A DNA stretch of 64,000 bases from Rapana venosa (GCA_028751875.1 CM054141.1:68467373-68531372); one strand, 5' to 3'; numbered from the stretch's first letter, positions 35,433 to 46,461 are shown. The notes: generated from the sequence alone by a model not told the origin. Program-made: numbers and translations.

Positions 35433-35597
35433 ATGCTTTACTTGTGTGCGTTCCTTTGTTCATTCGTTTCGTCCGTTTTCTATTCCTTTTTCCAATTTAA
35501 CGATTTAAAAAAAAAAATCTCTGATAGTGATGTTAGTTCGACGGAAGAAAGGAGGGATAGTGTGGGTGGATGCGTAGGGGTGGGGTGATAGCTGGAG

Positions 35598-35930
35598 TAA
35601 GTGTGTGTGTGTGTGTGTGTGTGTGTGCTCGCGCGCGCGTGAGTGTGTATGTTGTGTAGTGGTGTGTTGTGCTATATATGTGTTTGTATGTGCGTGTGTT
35701 TGTGTGTGTGTGTTTGCTTGTTTGTTTGTGTTTGAGCGTGTGTGTGAATGTGTGCCTGCGTTAGTGTGTGTGGCCGTGGGTATAGGTGTGTGTGTGTGCG
35801 TGTGTGTAAATGTGTGTGTGCGTGCGCGCGCGCGCGTGTGTATGTGTCTGCGTGTATGTCTATGTGTGCATGTAGGTGTCTTTGAGTGCTTGGAAAAGTC
35901 TCTCTCTGTCTCTCTGTCTGTCTGTCACTA
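35598..35930. repeat. (TG)n/(CG)n then (TCTG)n
   Basis: GTGT with GTTTG and GCGCGC interruptions, followed by TCTCTCTGTC. Confidence 0.92.
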
Positions 35931-36295
35931 CACATGTTCATTTCTTTATGCTCGTAATGTTGCAATCACTACTGCACGTGCGCATACTATATATAAAAGA
36001 CAAATCACATGGCTAAGACTACCTGGAACAACAATTCATCACTAACAGCCTATTTCTTCTCTTCTTCTAACGAATCTTAGGCAGCGTTAGGTTTGAGAAT
36101 TAACTTTTTCAGAGCGTTGTTAGAGCAACAACGCGGGACGGACGGGGAAGGGGAATAAGCAGCGCGAGAAAGGGAAGAGAGGAACGGAAATGATGTGTCA
36201 CAAAGCCCCAATCTGCTGCATGCTGCACCGTGCATGCTTAAAGGATTTGTGCTTTATTGTGGTGGTGTGTGAGCGAGCAATTAAGCAAGAACAAG
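35931..36295. other. Unassigned sequence
   Basis: About 365 bases with no recognised feature. A tatatataaaag word at 35988 resembles a TATA box, but nothing downstream supports a promoter. Confidence 0.45.
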
Positions 36296-36299
36296 ATAA

Positions 36300-36394
36300 C
36301 GAGGAAGACAGACTGGCAGACAGACAGAGAGACAGAGAGAAAAAACAGAGATAGAGACAAACGAAGGGACATTTAGAGACAGGCTGACAGACAG

Positions 36395-36447
<53 letters not shown>

Positions 36448-36458
36448 GACAGAGAGAC

Positions 36459-36491
<33 letters not shown>

Positions 36492-36995
36492 GACAGAGAG
36501 GCAGTGAGACAGACAGACAGCCACACAGAGAGAGAAACACACACACATACACGCACGCACGTACACACGCACACATACACACACACGCACTCCTGCGTGC
36601 TCACGCAGGTGCGCAACCTCAGCAAGACACATGTGCACGCACGCGTACACACACACACATGCCTAGACAGGGAGCAGGGGAAAAAAGAAAGGTGTATTTG
36701 AGAATAACCCTTATGTATCATCACAATAATTAAATTTTTACTTGTTTTGCCTATGCAAATGCAATGACTGTGCACGTACGAGTGTCCATGCACACACACA
36801 CAACATGCATCCACACATACCACCACCCACCTACACTCACACACACATTCCGAATCCACACACACACACTTAGACAGACACACAGAGAGACGGACAGACA
36901 CAGACAGACAAACAGCCAGACTTACAGACAGGCAGAGACAGGCAGAGACAGACAAGCAAAAAAGACATACGGACACAGACAGAGACGGAGAGACA
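36300..36995. repeat. GACA/GA, (CA)n, unique, (CA)n/GACA
   Basis: 36300-36530 is GACA and GAGA; 36535-36660 is CACA/CGCA. 36661-36774 is unique AT-rich sequence. 36775-36995 is CACA then CAGA/GACA. Confidence 0.92.
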
Positions 36996-37129
36996 GGGAA
37001 TAGATGCCTGCTGTAATCAAGCAAGTCAGATATCAATTATTCAACAGAAAGTCTGCAAGCATATAAGGACAGGCAATTCACTACTTGCACTCTTACCCTC
37101 TTAGGTTCGTTCAAGTTCGTTCCCTCAAT

Positions 37130-37218
37130 ATAACACACACACACACACACACACATACACACACATACACACACATACACACACACATCACACACACACA
37201 CACCACACACACATCACA

Positions 37219-37283
<65 letters not shown>

Positions 37284-37335
37284 ACACACACACACTCAAC
37301 ACACACACATACACACACACACATCACACACACAA

Positions 37336-37390
<55 letters not shown>
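37130..37390. repeat. Long (CA)n with CACACAT/ACCAC variants
   Basis: About 260 bases of ACAC with regularly spaced T and CC interruptions. Confidence 0.97.
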
Positions 37391-37392
<2 letters not shown>

Positions 37393-37840
37393 GCACTGCT
37401 TTTTGGCACAGATGCCATCGTGCACTTGGCGCAGTACTGACAACGGCACAAACGTATGTGATGGCGCAGCGGTGTACATTGCAACAAACGGCGCAAGCCT
37501 ATGACTCCTGGAGGGTCAGTATCAGCCGTAAATTACGGTGTGCCGGACAGGCTAGTCCATAAGTTAGAAGAAGGGAGGAGAGCAGGCTGTACGTTTTAGA
37601 AGAAGGGGGTGAGGACAGAGAGGAAAGGTAGGACGGGTGGTGGTGGGTGGGTGGGGGTGGGCAGTAAGTTAGGGTCAGGATAGAGTGTAGGGTGGAGGTG
37701 GGAATGGGCTCAGAGGCAAGAAGAGAGGAGGTGAGAGGAGAGGAGGTAAGAGAGGGGGGATGTGGTGTGAACATGAAACTGTTAGTATGCTTTAAAGGGA
37801 CAATGTCCGATCTGAGGAATCGGACGCATGCGCAGTCTTA
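37391..37840. other. Unassigned, G/A-rich
   Basis: GGTGGGTGGGTGGGGGTGGG (37637-37660) could form a G-quadruplex. No gene signal. Confidence 0.5.
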
Positions 37841-38165
37841 TCTTATTTCATCTTATTTTATTCTTTTATATCGAGGATAATGGAATAAGCACGTATGTGC
37901 TTTTTTTTACATCCAGTCCCCGTGTGGGTGCGGTTTTGTAAATGCTGTCATCTGTTTCCCACTGGCACACAATGGCCTACTCTTACAACAAACGGAACAG
38001 GATTTAACGTGTGCGCAATATGTTCTGCGTGCGTTCGCACACGGGGCCTCGATTTATAGTCTCATCCGAAGGACTTTTTGGGGAGAGTGGAGTCTGCACT
38101 GATGTTAACTCTAGGGGAAAATATCCCCTTGAACGGGAATCGAACCCGGGTCGTCAGATGGCCAG
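37841..38165 (-). mobile_element. SINE family B, head-truncated
   Basis: The minus strand begins in gacgacccgggttcgattcc (B box intact; A box not found to the right). It continues through cgttcaaggggatattttcc, tgcagactccac, gtccttcggatgagactata and ggccattgtgtgccagtggg. It ends ttattccattatcctcgata with a TAAAAGAATAAAATAAGA tail. Confidence 0.88.
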
Positions 38166-38414
38166 CCCATTCCACACACCTACCGCAGGCGTGGCTTTTC
38201 TAAGAGTTGCTGCTGATCATTCGTGTCACATGGGCTCCGCCTCTTGCTCCTTCAGTTCCAGTTTTATCATGTTGAACATCTCTGACAGCTACATTTTTCA
38301 TGTCAAAAATCATTGCCCAGTGAACGCAATGTTTGTGATTTGACTCTGTGACAAACATGAGTCATGCACTTTCCCCGTCAGTGCGAGACATGTGTGATTA
38401 TTGGATAATAGTGA

Positions 38415-38475
38415 TATGATATGATATGGGATTTGTATAACGCTGAGTCTTGTAAAGCAAACACATCACAGCTGA
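38415..38475 (-). mobile_element. Possible CR1/L2-like LINE terminus with (ATATC)n
   Basis: The minus strand reads gctttacaagactcagcgtt then atacaaatcccatatcatat, close to the LINE terminus tttacaagattcagcgctat-ataaattcca but with a pentamer tail. Short, hence tentative. Confidence 0.45.
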
Positions 38476-38588
38476 CGGTCAGTATTACTTGCTCGACCCT
38501 TTCACATCAGAGCGGAGGCAGCAGAGGTGCGTGTGCCTGAGAGGCAGCTAGCTAGGCCCCGTTCTTATAAACCCTGCTGTCTGTTTAA

Positions 38589-38905
38589 GGGACGGGACAG
38601 CCTGGTGGTTAGAGTGATGCACTCGCGATCTGCTGGCCCGGGTTCGAATCTCGTTCAAGAGGACTTTGCCTTTGGAGTTCACATCAGTGCCGACTCCACT
38701 TCGAGGTCCGGTGTGCGAATGAACACGAAACATCTTGTGCACACGTTAAAACCTGTTCCGCTTTTTCGGAAGAATAGGCCATTGTGTGCCGATGGGAAGG
38801 GATGACAAAATTTTACAAAACTGCATACACGCGGGGACTAGATGTAAAAAAGCACATGAGTGCTTATTCCATTATCCTCGAAATAAAAGAATTTTTTTTA
38901 AATAT
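38589..38905 (+). mobile_element. SINE family B, reference copy
   Basis: Head gggacgggacagcctggtgg (A box agcctggtggttagagt) and B box cccgggttcgaatctcgttc. Body: cacatcagtgccgactccac, gcgaatgaacacgaaacatc, ggccattgtgtgccgatggg, cggggactagatg. It ends ttattccattatcctcgaaa plus an A-rich tail with AATAAAAG. The box spacing fits a tRNA-derived pol III promoter. Other copies: 20092-20449, 21866-22040, 32411-32589, 37841-38165, 57895-58193. Confidence 0.9.
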
Positions 38906-39540
38906 AAATCTCGAAAGAAAGAAGAAAACGAATTTAAACAGGAATGAGGGGTTGAATAATGGTGCGTGTGTGGGGGAGGGGGGGGGGGGGCTGTCAGTTG
39001 GCGGGAAAGAATGGACTTCAGTTACTGGGCAGAAGGAGGGCATAGGTCAGCTGAAGGGACGATAAGTTAGCCAGGATAGGCTGGAAGTCGAGGAGGGCTT
39101 GAAATGAAGTAGGCTGAAGATTTATCATTTGGGGGAGGTGGGGAAGGACTGTAAGGATGGAATGGGGAAAATGGCTGTAAGAATTGGTGGGAGGAGGGAA
39201 GGGGAGGTTTGAGTGTTACGGTGGGGAAGAGGTTGCTTGCATCAATGGGGGAAAGATAGGCGGTAAATTAGGGGGGAGGTGGGGGTAATGTCGAGGCTCA
39301 TAGTAAAAGGTAAACAGCGGCCAGTGAAATCAGGCATAGCCCCCAGGAAGTGGATGATGCGTTTTACGTTTGGTGGGGATGTAAACTTGTGGCTGTTGTT
39401 GTTGCTGCTATTTTGGTTTTGCTTGGGTTGTTTTCTATTGTTTTCTCTTTTTTTGTTTGGCGGGAGCAACCTTTAAATTCTGGAAGGAGGAGGTGGGAAA
39501 AAAGGATGAAGTTGAGGTTAGAGGACAGATAGCCTTAAGT
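38906..39540. other. Unassigned, G-rich upper strand
   Basis: G-rich with an 11-base G run near 38980 and repeated GGGAGG/GGTGGGG patches. No recognised gene or element. Confidence 0.5.
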
Positions 39541-39945
39541 TCGGGAGACAGGTTTGTACGACAAATCCAATCCAATCTGTTAGGGAGACAGGTTTGTAAG
39601 ACAAATCTAATCCAGTCTGTTAAGGAGACAGGTTGTAAGACAAATCCAATCCAATATGTTAGGGAGACAGGTTTGTAAGACAAATCCAATCCGGTTTGTT
39701 AGGGAGACAGGTTTGTAAGACAAATCCAATCTGGTGTGTTAGGGAGACAGGTTTGTAAGACAAATCCAATCCGGTGTGTTAGGGAGACAGGCTTGTAAGA
39801 CAAATCCAATCCAGTCTGTTAGGGAGACAGGTTTGTAAGACAAATCCAATCCAGTCTGTTAAGGAGACAGGTTTGTAAGACAAATCCAATCCAGTCTGTT
39901 AAGGAGACAGGTTTGTAAGACAAATCCAATCCAATCTGTTGTTTA
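39541..39945 (+). repeat. 40-bp minisatellite, about 10 copies
   Basis: Unit: ttagggagacaggtttgtaa, gacaaatccaatccagtctg. Ten units in phase from about 39541, one with a single-base deletion (39623-39661). Variants are agtctg, aatctg, ggtttg and ggtgtg at the unit end, and g/a at ttaRgg. The last three units are nearly identical. Confidence 0.96.
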
Positions 39946-40140
39946 TATCCCCTCCAACCACAGAGGCCATATCGAGGCTGTGTAGGGCAAATAGGGGATG
40001 CGGAGGGTAGACAAGGGGTTGGAAGATGATAGGTAATGGTCAGTTAGGTGTGTAGAGTTTAGGCTGTAATTGGTTTGCTGGTGACTGTACGTTACAAGGG
40101 AAGGGATAAGGTCAGGCTTTAGGTTCAAATTAAGGGGGGC

Positions 40141-40141
40141 A

Positions 40142-40174
<33 letters not shown>
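40141..40174 (+). repeat. Poly-G run
   Basis: A near-uninterrupted G run of about 34 bases, after caggg. A strong G-quadruplex candidate, and a likely error-prone position for sequencing. Confidence 0.95.
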
Positions 40175-40175
<1 letters not shown>

Positions 40176-40955
40176 ATGCTGAACATTGATCAAGGTACTC
40201 TGTATAGGAATGGGGAAGAAAACAAGTGCAACTAAAATAAATGTTTTTAATCATAACAACGTGATACTTTAAAAAAAAGTGATTTCTAAAAACCAGAACC
40301 CGTGAAAGAAAAATGGAAACATTACAGTGTCTGTGGGCTTCGATCTGTGTAACATTATTGTATCAATTGTATTGTAGATGAAATATTGTGAACTTATAGT
40401 GAACGAAATATGAACATATTACAGTATATGTGACGTTGTATGTATTCAGCATTATTGTTTTAAACAATGCATTGCTATTGTTCTCTTGCCTTGTCCCAAA
40501 AAGACACAATGCTTTCTTCATGTGACTGGATATATGAGTCGATTTATTAATTCTTCTCGAACATTCTGAAAGTCATTCAAGAACTTTGAATGTCTGGGGT
40601 AAATCTGGTCATGTTTTTCAATGGGTACTTGTCATTTCATGGAAGGCAGTGCATTGTTTAAAGGATCTTTATTTGGAACCGCTGAAATCGATTCCCTTTG
40701 GCTACGATATTCTCTAGAATGTTGTATTACTACTTTCCTTTACTGTAAGTGCATCATTTATTTCTTTGATCTCAGCATTGAAATTTTGATCATATCGGGT
40801 ATACATGATATCGAAATATCGTAAAGTGGGTTTTTTGGTTGTCCTTTACCCATATAATAAATACTAATTAAACTATTTAGCACAATGTCTGATGGTTTGT
40901 AGATATTTGGCACATATTGTGCTGGTTGCAATTCATTAAGCTTAAGATATTTGCT
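40175..40955. other. Unassigned AT-rich sequence
   Basis: About 780 bases, AT-rich, without recognised repeats or coding motifs. Frames are at most about 67 codons. Confidence 0.45.
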
Positions 40956-40959
40956 CTGC

Positions 40960-41590
40960 TTTGGATTGATTTGTTTTCTTTGGATTGGAATGGATTAGAT
41001 TTGATTGTTTTTGGTTTGGTATGTTTGGAATGGATTGGGTTGGATTGGATTGGTTTGTATTGTTTGGTTTATACTGTGTTTGTTTGTTTGGTTTGTTCCT
41101 TAGTTTAGTTTGATGTAGTTTGAATTAATTTGCTATAGCTTTATTCGATTTAGTTCAGTTTTAATTAGGTTTAGGTTTATTTAGTTTAGTTTTATTTAGT
41201 TTAGTTGTTTCGGTTTTTTCCGTTTAGAATGGTTTATCTTGGTTTGAGTTGGGTTAGGTTAAGTTGAGTTGAGTTGAGTTAAGCTGGGTTGGGTTGGTTG
41301 GTTGGATTGGTTGGGATGGGATGGATTGGATTGGATTGGTTGGGCTGGGTTGGGATGGGATGGGTTGGGTTGCGTTGCGTTGGGTAGAGTTGGGTTGGGT
41401 TTGGTTGCGTTGGGGTAGAGTTGGGTTGGGTTGGGGTTGAGTTGGGTTGGGTTGGGTTGGGTTGGGTTGGGTTGGGTTGGGTTGAGTTGAGTTGAGTTGG
41501 GTTGGGTTGGGTTGAGTTGCGTTGAGTTGGGTTGGGTTGGTTGGGTTGGGTTGAGTTGGGTTGGGTTGAGTTGGGTTGGAGTGGTTTCAT
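40960..41590 (+). repeat. Degenerate (TTGGA/TTTAG/TTGGG)n pentamer field
   Basis: Starts with loose TTGGATTGGAT and TTTAGTTTAG words. From about 41240 it is a dense (GGGTT)n array with GAGTT and GCGTT variants to 41585. Not telomeric TTAGGG. On the minus strand it translates as a QPNSTQPN-like repeat, with no protein meaning. GGG triplets recur, so G-quadruplexes are possible. Confidence 0.93.
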
Positions 41591-41639
41591 TTGAATGGGT
41601 TTTGGTTTGGTTTGACTTGTTTATGTGCTGAGGTTTTTA

Positions 41640-42290
41640 AAAAATGTACTCTCGTTAATCTGTTAATGTGTGTCTCTATCCGCCAGATTGTCTGCCATGA
41701 CATTTTCCCTTTGTCGTCCTCCTTTTATGTTCCTTATCTGTTTCTATGTTTATTCTTTTGCATTGCCTATCTATGTATGTATGTCTATGTACCTTTCTCT
41801 GTCTGTATGTCTGTCTCTCTTTTTCTGTCTGTCTCTCTCTGTCCATCTCTGTCCCTCCCTGTCTCTCTCTGTCTCTGCCAGTGTCTGTATCTGTCTCTGT
41901 TTCTGTATGTATGTCTGCCTGTCTGTCTGTCTAACTGTCCTTCCGTTTGTCTGCCTGTCTGTCTGCCTGTCTGTCTGTCTATCTCTGGCTCTGTATCTCT
42001 CTGTCTACCTTCCCCCCTCCCCCCCACACATACACACTCCCTCCGTATCTGCTTCATCGTCGTATGTATTTGTCTCCAAGTACTAAGCTCCTCGCACGCA
42101 GACACAGATACACACACAGATACACAGACACACAGACACAAACACACACCAAATCATAACACACACACACACACCCACACACACTTCACTACACTACACT
42201 ACACTACACCACACACACACACACACGCACACGCACACTCCACTACACTACACTACACCACACGCAGACACACACACACAGAATCCGCTT
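41640..42290. repeat. (TCTG)n pyrimidine tract, then (CA)n and (CACTA)n
   Basis: 41750-42000 is TCTG/TCTC. 42090-42290 is CACA with two islands of CACTA pentamers (about 42186-42208, 42238-42258). The paired islands suggest duplication of a compound block. Confidence 0.92.
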
Positions 42291-42535
42291 AACACACCGT
42301 AGGAAAAACTGTGCCTACAGCCCTTCAAGCCTTAGTCCAATGCCCTCGCTATATTAAGCGCTGTCTAGCATTGAAAATGCTATTGTCCTATAACCAACTC
42401 AGCTGACTGCCTCTTCAAACTGTCAACAGTCTTCAGGTAAGTGCCGTTACTGACAAGGAGCTCGATGATGCGTGCACACAACTCATTACATAACTGTGGA
42501 CCATCCTGCTCAAGTATCTCAGAACCCTAGTTTTG
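42291..42535. other. Unassigned
   Basis: About 245 bases without feature. Confidence 0.4.
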
Positions 42536-42735
42536 CTCTGTGCGTGTGTGTGTGTGTGTGTGGTGTGTGTGTGTGTGTTGGTGTGTGGGTGGTGTGGGTG
42601 TGGATATGGTTGTGGATGTGAGTATGTGGGGTGGGGGGTTGTAGTGTGTGAGTTAGAGAGAGGAGAGTGTGTGTGTGTGATTTGTGGTGTGTTGGGGTGG
42701 GGGGTGGCGCGTCTAGTGTGTGCGTGAGTGTATGC
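42536..42735. repeat. (TG)n/GGGTGG tract
   Basis: GTGT degrading into GGTGTGGGTGTGG and GGGGTGGGG. Confidence 0.88.
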
Positions 42736-42813
42736 GCGCGCCGCGGGACGCGCGTGGTAGATGCAGTTGCCTCTTTCTATGTGCTGCTATCTGTCTTTCT
42801 GTCTATTTGTCCT

Positions 42814-42819
<6 letters not shown>

Positions 42820-42902
<83 letters not shown>

Positions 42903-43003
42903 CTGTCTTTCTTTCTGTCTAAATACATGCTTATAGTTCTTAATCTGCTCGCCTTCTTTGATCTACTGTCCCTAATTCTGAACGCTACCTCTTCTATACG
43001 ATA

Positions 43004-43090
<87 letters not shown>
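42820..43090. repeat. Inverted pair: (CT)n ... (GA)n
   Basis: C-run and about 38 CT units (42823-42900), then 107 bases of unique DNA, then about 39 GA units (43008-43087). The two arms are complementary over some 75 bases. Confidence 0.95.
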
Positions 43091-43091
<1 letters not shown>

Positions 43092-43119
43092 ACAGGGTTT
43101 TCAGTCAGAAAACAAATTT

Positions 43120-43440
43120 GCTCCCTGTTGCAATATAAAAAAACCCAGTTTGCATGTGTACCACACATTGTACACAATGATCGGCTCCACACCACAAAGT
43201 GCCGAGCAAAACCAGTCAGTGCAGGGCCACAGTCATTCAATAAATTCGCTGAATACGATTCCAGCAAAAACGCTGCAATAATCGGATCTCTCAGCGGTAC
43301 ACACTGCCTTTCTAATCCTATTTCTTACATTACTGCCTTTTGGATCCTACCGAAAAAAAATTCCATTTTATGTCACTGCAAGAAACAAACTGAAACATGG
43401 ACTGAAGAGCTTTAAAGGCCGTTTGGTACAAACTAAGCCC
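43120..43440 (+). repeat. Dispersed repeat F, copy 1
   Basis: Contains atgatcggctccacaccaca, gtcagtgcagggc, gctgcaataatcggatct, tttctaatcctatttctt, ttccattttatgtcactgca and tttggtacaaactaa. The same words recur in the same order at 45455-45860 and 47040-47360. No terminal repeat, pol III box or coding motif seen. Confidence 0.7.
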
Positions 43441-43454
43441 ATAGAAAAGAAGCT

Positions 43455-43455
43455 T

Positions 43456-43490
<35 letters not shown>

Positions 43491-43525
43491 ACCACACACA
43501 CACCACACACACACACACACACACA
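43455..43525. repeat. (CA)n microsatellite
   Basis: ACAC with two ACCAC interruptions. Confidence 0.95.
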
Positions 43526-44015
43526 CCGGTAACCTTTATTACATTTTGTGTTTTCTGTATTCTATCCTGCCCACCATCTCTAAAGTATCTGAGACTGTAT
43601 CTTATAACCATACCTCACCACCTCCTTCTTTACCTCACCCCACTTATCCTATTGTCTTGCAAACTGCTGGTGGCAACATCTCTAGTAGTGTCTCGACCGT
43701 CCACTAGTCAAGGTATATGTAGGTGAGGTGAGGAGGAAGTGAGGTATTGTTGCAAGATGCAGGTTTAGACAGGTCAGTGTCAGTGGGAAAGGGACATCAG
43801 TTTTTCTTCTTATTCTTTCTCATTAATTCACATGGTGTGAGTTTTATGGAATGTAAAGTCAGTTCTACTTACCACACCTGTTGTAACAAGACATGCGGGT
43901 ATTGAACATCACAAATAATAAGATCCATAAAGTTTGATAAAACTGCATAATCATCGATAACGAGCCTAACTGCATACATTTGCACACAACCACACGCAGC
44001 AAACACACACATACA
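43526..44015. other. Unassigned sequence
   Basis: About 490 bases with no recognised feature. Confidence 0.45.
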
Positions 44016-44016
44016 C

Positions 44017-44093
<77 letters not shown>

Positions 44094-44310
44094 GATAGAT
44101 AGTAGATAGAAGAGATGAGAGTAGATGATAGATAGATAGATAGTAGAAGAAGAGATAGATAGAAGAAGAAGACGATAGAGAGAGTAGAAGGAGAATGCAG
44201 GCAGACAGACAGACACAGACAAAGACAGAGATAGAGCCAGCCAACCAGGCATCAGCCAACCAGCCAACCAGCCAGACAGACAGCCAGCCAGACAGCCAGC
44301 CAGACAAACA
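44016..44310. repeat. (GA)n, GATA/GTAGA, GACA, CCAGCCAA repeats
   Basis: Pure GA at 44022-44090. Degenerate GATA/GAAGA follows to about 44205, then GACA. A short field of ccagccaaccag words ends at about 44310. Confidence 0.92.
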
Positions 44311-44544
44311 GTTAGACAGTTAGACACGTGAGGCTAGGGTGTCCTCTTGACTTCATTGTATCTCGCCCGTCTCATTTCGCTGTGACCCAAAGTCACAATC
44401 ATCTGGCAGGATCGCAATGAAGACTGATGGCTCTAATGATAAGCTGACTGATGAGCTTCATCTGCATAGTTCCCCACTGCTTGTCCATTGTAGTCAACGA
44501 CCAGTGCGGGAAAACCACAGCCATGCAGCATCCAAAGGAATGGG

Positions 44545-44559
44545 AAAGGCAGAAGAGAG

Positions 44560-44617
<58 letters not shown>

Positions 44618-44740
44618 ATACAGAGAGACACACAGACAGACGGAGACAGAGACACAGATACACAGACAGAGGCAACCAACAGACAGACAGACAAGACAGT
44701 CAAGACAAAGACAGAAACAGAGAGACAGACACATTAAGAA
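44545..44740. repeat. (GA)n then (GACA)n
   Basis: Pure GA at 44562-44615, GACA/CACAGA beyond. Confidence 0.93.
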
Positions 44741-45060
44741 CAAGGGACAGAGACATAGGAAGACAGGCGCCAGTCAGGCAGTCAAAGAAACAGGCAAACT
44801 AAACAAACATCTACGAAGAAAGAGACCAACAGATCTGGATGCCACACAGAGAAGTGTGATGCGGAAGATGCTACCATATTATTCTGATGCTCTTAATCAG
44901 GGCCATCAAGAGGACGTGGAGACGTTGGCATGATAAAACGCACGGTCACATCGCAGCCAGTAATGTTGTTTTGGAAATCACGGAAAAGTTCAGTGACATT
45001 TTCCCTAAGATCCATCGGATTTTTATCGTGATTAGCGAACACACATACCTACGCAAATTC
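44741..45060. other. Unassigned sequence
   Basis: No feature recognised. Confidence 0.4.
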
Positions 45061-45061
45061 A

Positions 45062-45260
45062 AAACACATACGAACGCGTGCCTGCACACGCACATGCACA
45101 CACGCACGCACACACACATGCACACACACGCACGCACACACACACACACGCACACACACGCACGCGCGCACGCACGCACACATATGAGTACGCGCACGCG
45201 TGTGTACGTGTTATATTGTTGTGTGTGTGTGTGTGTGTGTGTGTGTATTCGCGCGCGCAT
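45062..45260. repeat. Inverted (CA/CG)n ... (GT)n
   Basis: CACA/CGCA from about 45075 to 45180, a 40-base spacer with GCGCACGCGTGTG, then (GT)n to about 45245. Complementary arms, and alternating purine-pyrimidine throughout. Confidence 0.9.
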
Positions 45261-45394
45261 ATGCGTTTTGACACCTATCTGTCTCTCTCTGTCTGACTAC
45301 ATGCATGATGTCAATTTTAATACTTAACCATATTCCTTTTCAGCGTTCTTTCTCTCATAATAAACGCTTCTGTCTTTTTACATACCATGGACAG

Positions 45395-45399
45395 ACACA

Positions 45400-45450
<51 letters not shown>
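45395..45450. repeat. (CA)n microsatellite
   Basis: ACAC with one ACCAC. Confidence 0.95.
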
Positions 45451-45451
<1 letters not shown>

Positions 45452-45454
45452 TTA

Positions 45455-45860
45455 GACCTACATTACGGTGAGCATTACTGACGGGTATTACAGTTTCACG
45501 CACATCACACAGTAATGGGCTCCACACACGAAAATGCCACGCAGTGCAAGCAGGGCTGTATTCATCTAAGAAGCTAACTCCGTACGTTCTGCACCGATAT
45601 CTGCAATAATCAGCTTTCCTGAATTTAACGTACCCTTCCCTAATCCTATTCTGTTTCCCTTCACGGCATTCTTTACCCCATAAATGCAGTTTATGTCACC
45701 ATAAAAACAGCCCCTAGAAATCCCCCCTGGAAAGACAATATAATCACAATGACAGCGATCTGAAATAAAAAGTTGTGCATGCGCTTGAAAACTTTCATGT
45801 CTGTTGGGTACATATTGAGATAATAAACAAATAAGTGTTGATGATAAATCTGGTTACCCG
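45455..45860 (+). repeat. Dispersed repeat F, copy 2
   Basis: gtaatgggctccacacacga, gcagtgcaagcagggc, tctgcaataatcagcttt, cctaatcctattctg, aatgcagtttatgtcaccat, ttgggtacatattgag. The longest and most complete-looking copy. It is also flanked on the left by (CA)n. Confidence 0.7.
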
Positions 45861-45884
45861 TGTTTGTGTTTAGTGTAACGTTTT

Positions 45885-46140
45885 AAGGTGTAAAGGTAAA
45901 GGTGTCCCATAACCTATGCAGTCGTAGGGGAGCGAGGCATCAGAGACCTATTGAGGGCGGTGCCCATCTCCTCTCCCTCGCTGCTTTACCTTCCCTGACC
46001 CTAAAGAGGTAAGGTACCCATTTACAGCTGGGTGAACTGGGGGACTGTACTGAAGCCAAGGCGCGCAAACGGTCACCCATCCAATTGGTAACCTCACTCG
46101 ACGCTGCTTAACATTGGCTGTGGGAAAGTAAGTGCTTTAA
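45885..46140 (-). mobile_element. SINE family C, copy 2 (5S-like head)
   Basis: The minus strand reads gttaagcagcgtcgag, ggtta, then ttggatgggtgaccg, and continues with the family C body to gttatgggacacctttacc. Compared with 5S rRNA from memory, box A, the spacing and box C align without a gap over about 43 bases (46114-46069). The tRNA-like A-box stretch seen in copy 1 is degraded here. Confidence 0.85.
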
Positions 46141-46277
46141 TTAAAGCGTATTTGTACAAAAAGCAGTTTAGGAGTGGAAAGAGTGGTATTTAAGTATAGA
46201 AAAATCTGTCAGTGGGGTCAAGTGTCACTTCACCTTAACACACTAGTTATAGCTTCTCCCCCTCCTCCTCCTCCTGT

Positions 46278-46440
46278 GTTCTGTATCTTGGGAAGGATGC
46301 TACTACGTCGTCCACGCTCATGCAGCAAGTTGAGTTGTCTACCATATGAACGAAAATGCGCTGTGCTGCCGTTAAGCGCTTGACAGGTCAAGCCCAGGAG
46401 TGCCTGATTTCAACATGGGAGAGAATTGTTAGCTTTTAAA
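46278..46440 (-). mobile_element. Short repeat D, inverted copy
   Basis: The minus strand reads aacaattctctcccatgttg, cctgggcttgacctgtcaag, cgcttaacggcagcac, attttcgttcatatgg, then a diverged tail with gagcgtggacgacg near 46310. Confidence 0.7.
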
Positions 46441-46461
46441 TCTTCACGGGAAAAAAAGCAG

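Noticed and set aside
35985..36010. TATA-box promoter (tatatataaaag)
   Set aside because: No initiator, downstream exon or conserved context; AT-rich words of this kind are expected by chance.
38589..38660. Free-standing tRNA gene
   Set aside because: A and B boxes are present, but no cloverleaf acceptor stem closes and the sequence continues as a dispersed 310-bp element: a SINE head.
41279..41590. QPNSTQPN-repeat protein on the minus strand
   Set aside because: A direct translation of the GGGTT pentamer; no start context or flanking coding sequence.
40960..41590. Interstitial telomere repeat
   Set aside because: The unit is GGGTT with variants, not TTAGGG; no hexamer periodicity.
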